DNA from: Sulfolobus sp. UBA167
GTDB lineage: Archaea; Thermoproteota; Thermoprotei_A; Sulfolobales; Sulfolobaceae
DNA length: 13,031 nt
Assembly: GCA_002495845.1 (NCBI GenBank)
Contig: DAHF01000067.1
Coordinates: forward strand, 314 to 13,344
Reading direction: 5' to 3'
Shown in pieces: positions 7,639 to 13,031 of this stretch. Position numbers and translations under genes: made by a program. Within the stretch, counting starts at the first letter, position 1. Every line of letters starts with the position of its first letter. The notes under the pieces were generated by a model. That model made no database searches. It was given only the letters and a program-made list of their open reading frames with translations, and was not told where the DNA came from.

Positions 7639-7646
7639 TTAATAAT
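7639..7646 (+). promoter_or_regulatory. TATA box for the GH57-glgA unit
   Basis: TTAATAAT is centred about 26 bases before the ATG at 7669. This is the spacing expected if transcription starts at the start codon itself, and no ribosome binding site precedes the ATG. The element lies between the minus-strand gene's TATA box and its start codon. Confidence 0.55.
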
Positions 7647-7654
7647 AGTTGACC

Positions 7655-7663
7655 ACATATAAA
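7655..7663 (-). promoter_or_regulatory. TATA box for the nucleotidyltransferase operon
   Basis: The minus strand reads GTTTATATG, centred about 26 bases before the ATG at 7633. This predicts a leaderless transcript for the minus-strand operon. It lies inside the core promoter region of the divergent plus-strand unit. Confidence 0.6.
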
Positions 7664-7668
7664 CAGTT

Positions 7669-9006
7669 ATGAACAAATTAACTGTAGGCTTTGAGGTACA
7701 TCAACCTTTTAGAATAAGGAAGGACATGTTCTGGAATCCCGTTTACAGAGGATATCTTGAGGAGAGGTTCATAGACATGAAGGTTAACAGGGAGATATTC
7801 GAGAAGGTCAAGAAGCGATGTTACTTGCCCGCGACAACCGTCATACTGGAGGAGATCGAAAGGGGTGAAGAGGAGGGGAGGGATGTGAAGTTCTTCTTTT
7901 CGATCAGCGGGACTTTCATTGAACAAGCTGAGAAGTGGGGCAAGGACGTGATAGAGCTCTTTCAACAGCTATCTTACACGCACAACGTCGAGTTCCTTTC
8001 CCAGACATACTACCACTCAGTGACGTCAATGTGGGAGGACATGACAGAGTGGAGGGAGCAAGTGAAGGAACATAAGGACATGATCAAGTCCTACTTCAAG
8101 CAGACTCCCGTGACGTTCGAGAACACTGAACTGCTAACTAATAATAGGATAGCCCAAGAGGCTAGCAAGCTGGGTTTCAACGCTATCCTGACCGAGGGAG
8201 TTGAGAGGGAACTGAATGGGAGGAATCCCAACTACATTTACAAACACGAAGACAGCGGGATATCGTTACTCTTTAGAAACTATAGACTGAGCGACGACAT
8301 AGCCTTCAGGTTTTCGAACAAGGCTTGGGACCAGTACCCGCTCACGGCTGACAAGTTCGCGTCGTGGGTGAAGTGGACTCCCGGCCAGAACGGTCTAGTC
8401 TTCGTAGACTACGAGACCTTCGGTGAACACCACGACCAGTCCACTGGGATACTGGACTTCCTGAGATGGCTACCTTCTTCTCTAAACAAAGAAGGGGTCT
8501 CCATGACTTTACCTAAGGAAGTGTCGAGGGACGCTTACGACTCTTTCAAATTTCATAGCACTACGTCCTGGGCTGACATAAAGAAGGACGAGAGCAGTTG
8601 GTTGGGAAACATAATGCAGTGGGCTTACGACGACATGGTCAGGAGATCCGAGATGCCCTCCAAGGAGATAGGAAAGGAGAGATTGAAGGTCTGGAAGTAC
8701 TTCACAACTAGCGATAACTACTATTACATGTTCCTAGGCGAGGGTGGTCCTGCTGAAGTTCACTCCTACTTCAACGCCTTCGGATCTCCTATAGATGCGT
8801 TTATAAACGAGTTCTTCGCGATCAACGTCTTCCTCGACGAGGAACTTCACACACTTAACGTCAAGAACGAACCTTACTTCTTCACGTCCCAGGGAAAGAG
8901 GTCGTCCGTTGCATGGAATAAGGAGGAGTTCATGGAGATCTTGAAGAGGGAGCCAAAGTTTAAGTCCCATGAGGAGAACCTGAAGAGGTGGCTTCAAGGT
9001 GCTTAA
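7669..9006 (+). CDS. GH57 alpha-glucan enzyme (alpha-amylase-like)
   Basis: A 445-residue cytoplasmic glycoside hydrolase family 57 protein acting on alpha-1,4-glucans. Family motifs visible are FEVHQPFR at 8-15 (region 1), FLSQTYYHS at 109-117, FENTELL at 150-156 (with the likely nucleophile Glu154) and FVDYETFGEHH at 245-255 (with the likely acid/base Asp247). These assignments are made by analogy with characterised GH57 members. Length and motif style match the short archaeal amylase-like group rather than the longer 4-alpha-glucanotransferases or the usual GH57 branching enzymes. Annotation as alpha-amylase is customary, but hydrolysis, transfer or branching are all conceivable. It is first in the plus-strand unit, is predicted leaderless, and its last eight bases overlap the glycogen synthase gene. 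That overlap argues for a role in glucan synthesis or trimming together with GlgA. Confidence 0.88.
   Translation: MNKLTVGFEVHQPFRIRKDMFWNPVYRGYLEERFIDMKVNREIFEKVKKRCYLPATTVILEEIERGEEEGRDVKFFFSISGTFIEQAEKWGKDVIELFQQLSYTHNVEFLSQTYYHSVTSMWEDMTEWREQVKEHKDMIKSYFKQTPVTFENTELLTNNRIAQEASKLGFNAILTEGVERELNGRNPNYIYKHEDSGISLLFRNYRLSDDIAFRFSNKAWDQYPLTADKFASWVKWTPGQNGLVFVDYETFGEHHDQSTGILDFLRWLPSSLNKEGVSMTLPKEVSRDAYDSFKFHSTTSWADIKKDESSWLGNIMQWAYDDMVRRSEMPSKEIGKERLKVWKYFTTSDNYYYMFLGEGGPAEVHSYFNAFGSPIDAFINEFFAINVFLDEELHTLNVKNEPYFFTSQGKRSSVAWNKEEFMEILKREPKFKSHEENLKRWLQGA
8985..8990 (+). promoter_or_regulatory. Shine-Dalgarno site of the glycogen synthase gene
   Basis: GAGGTG is a full match to the CACCUC near the 16S rRNA 3' end of Sulfolobales and lies eight bases before the GTG at 8999. 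It fixes the start inside the preceding gene and shows that this second gene of the operon is translated by a ribosome-binding mechanism, unlike the leaderless first gene. Confidence 0.6.
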
Positions 9007-10705
9007 GAGAATAGAGTCAATATGGGTACCAGACGACGTGAAGAGAGTTTGGTTCCTATCTTTCGAGCTGTTCAAGGTAGCAGGAGTAGGAGGTATGGGT
9101 AACGTTGTCTATTACTTGGGAAAGGAATTAGCTACGAGAGGGTACGACGTGACGGTAATGATGCCCTCACACGGAAGACACATGAACGGAAATTACAGAT
9201 CGATGCTCTCCCTGAGGGACATGGGGATCACAGCTGAGGGAAACAGACGCGGGACAGACGGCAAATATTACCACTACAGGATAGGCTTCGAGGAAGGCAA
9301 GCTGGACGGGTTCAAGGTCATCATGGTGAAGGGTTTGGACTACGACACAGGGAAAATCCTGGACTCTTGGAACATATACGAGAACGCCATGGAGAAGTCT
9401 TCCCTCTTTACGAAGGGAATGGAGAGGCTAACGTTCCAATTCATGCCGGATAACCTGCCCGATCTGATACACGCCAACGACTGGCACTCCGTTATTCCAG
9501 CCGTGAAAGTGAAGCAGACCTTAGAGGACAGGAGGGTCGTGATACCTATGATATTTACAATACACCTGCTCAACAAGGTGTCTGCCACATGGCACTTCCC
9601 GTCGGCTGAGTGGAGCGGAGTTGAGGACAGCTATCACTACGTTTGGATGGTATCCCACCACTCCCTTATGAAGTACTCCTACGTCTGGGACGCGCTCTCA
9701 CAAGGGTCGATAGAGAAGTTCGGTTGCTATGAAGCTGACGTTGTATCAACTGTGAGCTACAGCTACCTCACATATGACGTCTACAACTTCGTGGGTAACT
9801 GGATAGAGAACAAGAGCTGTGTAGAGTACAACGGTACTGACTGGAGCGTGAAGGAGGCATCGTCCTTGGCAGAGAAGTTCCTTTCAACTAGGGACAGGAG
9901 GGAAGGCAGGAAGAAGATGCTCTCGTCTTTACATACTCTCAAGGTAATCCCGGAGGACTACACTACTGGAAACATGGTATGGAACGCAAGGAGGTCACTG
10001 GGAATAAGGGACGACTGGACTTTGGAGGACATGGGAGAGGGACCTCTAGTTCTCTTCACGGGGAGGCTATCGTTCCAGAAGGGATTGGACTTGCTCTTGA
10101 GGGCTATGCGTGGAGTTGTCAACGAAGTACATGACGCTAGGATGATAGCGTTAGGTATACCAATAGGGGACTACGCATTGCTTCAAGACCTCATAGATAG
10201 GGCATCTGAGTTGAGGGACAACGTGAGGCTCGTCCTTGGAAGGTTTGACTACGAGCTGTATAAGACATTCCATTACGTGTCCTCAGCCTTCGCAGTGCCC
10301 TCCAGGTGGGAGCCCTTCGGAATAAACGCAATAGAGTCGATGGCTGTGGGAACCCCTGTCATAGCTTACGCCGTCGGAGGCCTGAGGGAAAGCGTAATTG
10401 ACCTCAGGGGAGATCAGAACAACGGGACGGGGATGTTGGTCTCACCGGAGAGCATAGGTGACCTCTCTAACGCTATCATAGACTCGCTGATCCTAGCTGA
10501 GGCAGGAGAGAGGAACGACGCAGGACTCCTATCTAAGCTCAGGACGTTCAAAACAAACGACGTGAGCACTTGGAACAAGGTCAGGGAGAACGCGTCCAAG
10601 AGGGTGGAGGAGAAGTTCACGTGGGGATCTGTGACTAACTCAGTGCTGGATTGCTACAAGAAGTCCCTTAACATGGCTAAATATAGGGCTACGTCGTCTT
10701 TTTAG
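8999..10705 (+). CDS. glgA: Glycogen synthase (GT5 glycosyltransferase)
   Basis: A 568-residue GT-B fold enzyme that lengthens alpha-1,4-glucan using NDP-glucose. The N-terminal domain holds FELFKVAGVGGMGNVV at 22-37, corresponding to the KxGGL-type donor loop of glycogen synthases, and HANDWHS at 158-164. The C-terminal domain has GRLSFQKG at 355-362, which supplies the Arg and Lys that bind the nucleotide phosphates, and the retaining-transferase E-x7-E motif with Glu438 and Glu446 in WEPFGINAIESMAVGTPV. It is longer than bacterial GlgA (about 480) because of an insert at roughly 195-345. The GTG start overlaps the GH57 gene by 8 bases and has a strong Shine-Dalgarno site. It works with the GH57 protein and the divergently encoded nucleotidyltransferase. 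The nucleotide preferred as donor is not evident from sequence. Confidence 0.93.
   Translation: MLKRIESIWVPDDVKRVWFLSFELFKVAGVGGMGNVVYYLGKELATRGYDVTVMMPSHGRHMNGNYRSMLSLRDMGITAEGNRRGTDGKYYHYRIGFEEGKLDGFKVIMVKGLDYDTGKILDSWNIYENAMEKSSLFTKGMERLTFQFMPDNLPDLIHANDWHSVIPAVKVKQTLEDRRVVIPMIFTIHLLNKVSATWHFPSAEWSGVEDSYHYVWMVSHHSLMKYSYVWDALSQGSIEKFGCYEADVVSTVSYSYLTYDVYNFVGNWIENKSCVEYNGTDWSVKEASSLAEKFLSTRDRREGRKKMLSSLHTLKVIPEDYTTGNMVWNARRSLGIRDDWTLEDMGEGPLVLFTGRLSFQKGLDLLLRAMRGVVNEVHDARMIALGIPIGDYALLQDLIDRASELRDNVRLVLGRFDYELYKTFHYVSSAFAVPSRWEPFGINAIESMAVGTPVIAYAVGGLRESVIDLRGDQNNGTGMLVSPESIGDLSNAIIDSLILAEAGERNDAGLLSKLRTFKTNDVSTWNKVRENASKRVEEKFTWGSVTNSVLDCYKKSLNMAKYRATSSF
10678..10685 (+). promoter_or_regulatory. 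Putative internal TATA box before the 290-residue gene
   Basis: TAAATATA is centred about 26 bases before the ATG at 10708 and lies within the last codons of glgA. No Shine-Dalgarno site precedes that ATG. Both facts fit a leaderless transcript, so the downstream gene may be expressed separately from glgA. Confidence 0.4.
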
Positions 10706-10707
10706 AC

Positions 10708-11580
10708 ATGGAAATCTGTTCTCAAGGAGTTTTGCAAGGAAAAGGGGATCAGACATACAAGGAGGAACCTCCGCTGTTTGCCCTGAAGGACGGAGATAGG
10801 AAGGTAGTGAAAGGCAAGGGATTCGAGGTCACAGTGGAACCCGGCTTGGACTTGGAGTCCATCAAGTCGCTCTTCTCCGCGCTCTACAGTGGGAGGGTGG
10901 GAAACCACACGGTATACCTCAACGGGTACCTCATGATGTACGTCCCAGCTTACGGCTTCGGATCGTTCAGGGTAATAAGGAGCGATGCTGAGGTAAACGA
11001 AAAACTCAATTCCCTCTTTCAGAGGCTCATCTCAGGCGAAATAGACGACCTAGACTACGATAAGGAACTTTACAGCACTGGCGTGTCAATCCAAGGGCAT
11101 ACAGTAGCCCTTTTCGAAGAGTCCTCCATAGAGTTAGGAGAGGTGACTTGGGAAGACGTGTTGATGGGAATTAAGTTCGAGCCCAGAACCGAAGGAGGGT
11201 GCTCTGAGGACGACGTCAGGATAGAAACCGACAAAGGAAAGATATCAGCTGATCCTCTCATGATACCAATAATGAGGAGGGCAGACAACGTTAAGCTTTC
11301 ATCGTATATCACCATTGCGGACGTATTAAAGGGCAGGTTCATTGGGAACATAGTATTAGAGAAAGGAGTCATCTCCATCTATAGGAAGTACTCCCTTGAA
11401 GAGATGGAGAATGGCAAGCTAGCTAAGACGAGGATATGTGGGAGGCTGAGGCTGGACTCCGAAAAGCCTTGTTTCTATACCGACTCAATCTCGGCATATT
11501 CGGATGACGAAAAAGAGCTCGAGTCAGCTGTGGAGAAAATGAAGGAGCTCATGAGGAAGGGCAGGACTGTAAACTTTTAG
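10708..11580 (+). CDS. Hypothetical protein, 290 residues
   Basis: I do not recognise this family. The ATG follows the glgA stop by two bases. The protein is acidic and soluble-looking, with no signal peptide or membrane segment. It appears to mix beta-rich stretches (HTVYLNGYLMMYVPAYGFGS at 67-86; FIGNIVLEKGVISIYRKYS at 211-229) with helices, and ends in a charged helix (267-286). Four cysteines occur at 4, 165, 244 and 255, the last three spread too widely to form an obvious metal knuckle. Codon use resembles that of the glycogen genes, so recent transfer is unlikely. Its position right after glgA suggests either a role in glycogen metabolism or, given its likely own promoter, membership of the following ubiquitin-like group. 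Neither is shown by the sequence. Confidence 0.8.
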   Translation: MEICSQGVLQGKGDQTYKEEPPLFALKDGDRKVVKGKGFEVTVEPGLDLESIKSLFSALYSGRVGNHTVYLNGYLMMYVPAYGFGSFRVIRSDAEVNEKLNSLFQRLISGEIDDLDYDKELYSTGVSIQGHTVALFEESSIELGEVTWEDVLMGIKFEPRTEGGCSEDDVRIETDKGKISADPLMIPIMRRADNVKLSSYITIADVLKGRFIGNIVLEKGVISIYRKYSLEEMENGKLAKTRICGRLRLDSEKPCFYTDSISAYSDDEKELESAVEKMKELMRKGRTVNF

Positions 11581-11604
11581 GTCTCGAACCGTGAATCTTT
11601 CATT

Positions 11605-11811
11605 ATGAAAGTGACTGTCAACCTGATAAAGGAGTCCAAGGTATTGGAGGTGGATGTAGAAGAAGGCTCTACAATCAGGGAGCTGCTGAAGAAGATAGGT
11701 TATACCCCTCAAGGCTCGGTCGTACTCAGGGGAGAAACCCCGGTCCCCGAAGACGAGAGGGTCAGGTCGAACGAGACCTTGACTGTATTCCTCGTAGCTA
11801 CGGGTGGGTGA
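11605..11811 (+). CDS. ThiS/MoaD-type ubiquitin-like small modifier or sulfur carrier
   Basis: A 68-residue beta-grasp protein. It starts with a beta strand (KVTVNLIK, 2-9), has the typical helix TIRELLKKIGY at 23-33, and then VVLRGETPVPEDERVRSNET at 39-58, which matches the pattern of a strand and turn in ThiS and MoaD. It ends in FLVATGG with a free C-terminal Gly-Gly at 67-68. In this family an E1-like enzyme adenylates the terminal glycine, which then carries sulfur as thiocarboxylate (for molybdopterin, thiazole or tRNA thiolation) or is joined to lysines of target proteins (archaeal SAMP/Urm1 systems). Which role applies cannot be told from sequence. The gene is 24 bases after the previous one, and its last eight bases overlap the helical-repeat gene. 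Only a weak TATA-like CTTTTA lies at about 11574-11579. Confidence 0.85.
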   Translation: MKVTVNLIKESKVLEVDVEEGSTIRELLKKIGYTPQGSVVLRGETPVPEDERVRSNETLTVFLVATGG

Positions 11812-12439
11812 AGTGAACTTTAGGGAAACGTTATCCCTGCTCAGGAGCCCGGATCAGAGAAAGAGGAGCGAGGGTTGGAAGGTATTAGAGGAAATGAAGG
11901 AGGACAACATCTTACCCCTGACTAAAAGCAGGCTCTACCTCAGGTCTCTCCTGTGGAACCCATTGGAAGGAGTCAGGGAAGACGCTTGGAACCACATAGA
12001 CTTATACCTTGCACTTAACGTTAAGGGAATAGAGAGGACCATGAAGGCCAAGTCCGACACGATAAAGTGGTCGGCTTGGAAGAGGGTGCACGAACTCGTT
12101 GACCTAGGCTTGATAGATTGGGGGTTCGTGTATAGCGTCAGGGACTCGTTCTGGAGGTTACTCAAGAGCAGGTACCCCACGATTAGGAAGAAGGCTTGGA
12201 GGCTTTTCCAGGAACTAGTAAAGGATGGGATATTCACCGAGAGGGACAAGGGAAGGTACATTTCCCTGTTGAAGAGCGAGAAGGCTTCAGTGAGGATCAT
12301 GGCTTGGAAGGTAGCATTGTCCACGGGTTACCTCAAGAAGGATGAGCTAAGGGATCTGGTACAGTACCTCAATGAGCTAACTAGGGAGGATAGTAAAGTT
12401 AAAATTGAGGCTGAGAGGATACTACAGGAAATCGCTTGA
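11804..12439 (+). CDS. HEAT-like helical-repeat protein with conserved Trp
   Basis: A 211-residue all-helical protein built of about five and a half repeats of 30-40 residues. Each repeat has a helix marked by Gly/Ala-Trp: W25, W62, W92, W132 and W168, with a sixth, degenerate unit (KVKIEAERILQEIA) at the end. A good unit is TIRKKAWRLFQELVKDGIF at 126-144. This resembles HEAT/Armadillo-type solenoids, which act as protein-binding scaffolds; no catalytic motif is seen. The GTG start at 11804 overlaps the ubiquitin-like gene by eight bases. A second GTG at 11813 (giving 208 residues) has GGTG six bases upstream and may be the real start. The TGA stop overlaps the TTG start of the next gene, so the three are probably translationally coupled. 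Confidence 0.8.
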   Translation: MGEVNFRETLSLLRSPDQRKRSEGWKVLEEMKEDNILPLTKSRLYLRSLLWNPLEGVREDAWNHIDLYLALNVKGIERTMKAKSDTIKWSAWKRVHELVDLGLIDWGFVYSVRDSFWRLLKSRYPTIRKKAWRLFQELVKDGIFTERDKGRYISLLKSEKASVRIMAWKVALSTGYLKKDELRDLVQYLNELTREDSKVKIEAERILQEIA

Positions 12440-13031
12440 AGGTCGCAGTAGTAGGCGGAGGAATAATAGGTTTATTCACGGCTTATTATCTCAAGGAAGA
12501 GGAAGTCACAATATTCGAAAAAGAAGAACTCGGCTTCGGCTCAGTTCACGCAGCTGGGTTGATAGAGCCCTTCAGGTTCGACAAGATAAACTCCCTGAAC
12601 ATGGTAAAGAAGATGCTGAAGTTCAGAAACAGCGGAGTCACAGTAATGAGGGAAGTGGACAAGAGGTGGCTCGTGACCCTACTCAAGGAGATGGAGAAGT
12701 CCCCTCCAGAAGAGGCTTGGGACACCATGAGGAAGATGGCTTCCTTTTCCCTCAAGGAGTATAAAAGGATGGCTGAGGAGGAAAACGACTTCCTGTACTT
12801 CGAGGACGGACTCCTAGAGGTATACTCGTCCAAGGCTAACTTTGAGAACGGGATCGAAGAAGAAAAAAGGTCTCCCTTCAGGAACAAGTTCGAAGAGGTG
12901 GAAGTGAAGGGATTCGCAGGCGGGATATTCTTCCCTGAGCTATCGAGGCTGTCGACGGAGAAGTTCGTGAAGAGAATGGAGAGAGAATTAGCGGGCGTGA
13001 AGGTAGTCAAAAAGGAAGTGAAAGGTCTGAA
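12436..13031 (+). CDS. FAD-dependent oxidoreductase, DAO/DadA-like, cut by window end
   Basis: The first 198 residues of a flavoprotein that continues beyond the window. The N-terminal dinucleotide fold is clear: VAVVGGGIIGLFTAYYL at 3-19 gives GxGxxG, and Glu28 at the end of the second strand (VTIFEKE) would bind the ribose of FAD. VHAAGLIEP at 37-45 resembles the flavin-contacting ANAG segment of D-amino acid dehydrogenases, and FFPELSRLSTEKF at 165-177 matches the region after the FAD domain in the DAO family. Such enzymes oxidise amino acids or other amines (D-amino acids, glycine, sarcosine); the substrate here is unknown. The start is TTG at 12436, overlapping the previous stop as TTGA. 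No ATG or GTG fits in front of the FAD motif. Confidence 0.82.
   Translation, partial: MKVAVVGGGIIGLFTAYYLKEEEVTIFEKEELGFGSVHAAGLIEPFRFDKINSLNMVKKMLKFRNSGVTVMREVDKRWLVTLLKEMEKSPPEEAWDTMRKMASFSLKEYKRMAEEENDFLYFEDGLLEVYSSKANFENGIEEEKRSPFRNKFEEVEVKGFAGGIFFPELSRLSTEKFVKRMERELAGVKVVKKEVKGL

Noticed and set aside
12405..12764. 119-codon plus-strand frame over the solenoid/oxidoreductase junction
   Set aside because: The product is dominated by Arg, Ser and Gln with no motif. The TTG-started frame in the same stretch gives a clear FAD-binding protein instead.
12546..13010. 154-codon open frame on the minus strand
   Set aside because: It is antisense to the FAD oxidoreductase, which has an intact GxGxxG fold. 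The product is Ser/Leu/Phe-rich, as expected for a mirror of Lys/Glu-rich coding DNA.

Overview
The window looks like the chromosome of a thermoacidophilic archaeon of the order Sulfolobales. The gene content and moderate base composition would fit Metallosphaera or a relative, but the genus is a guess. The support is: arginine codons that are mostly AGG/AGA, TATA-like boxes about 26-28 bases before start codons (leaderless transcripts), T-tract terminators, a tRNA without an encoded CCA, and a block of glycogen genes of a kind known from Sulfolobus.

Left end (1-654): a possible 42-residue protein, an intact tRNA-Asp(GTC) with its box A, and an AT-rich stretch holding a short tRNA T-arm-like remnant and a hairpin. 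A sugar-porter MFS transporter follows on the minus strand (655-2100). A 568-base gap (2101-2668) separates it from the glycogen block. That gap holds a start-less coding-like fragment and two competing hairpins.

Glycogen block (2669-10705): two divergent transcription units share a promoter gap of only 35 bases. The minus unit encodes, in order of transcription, a sugar-phosphate nucleotidyltransferase, a GH15 glucoamylase and a GH133-type debranching enzyme. The plus unit encodes a GH57 alpha-glucan enzyme and a GT5 glycogen synthase whose reading frames overlap by 8 bases. Together they can activate glucose, build an alpha-1,4-glucan and take it apart to glucose. A sugar transporter lies nearby. 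No classical GH13 branching enzyme or phosphorylase is seen in the window.

Right end (10708-13031): a 290-residue protein of unknown function, probably with its own TATA box inside the end of glgA. It is followed by three tightly packed genes: a ThiS/MoaD-type ubiquitin-like protein ending in Gly-Gly, a small helical-repeat protein marked by five regularly placed tryptophans, and the first 198 residues of a DAO/DadA-like FAD oxidoreductase that runs off the window. The last three genes overlap or touch and form the least explained and most interesting group here.
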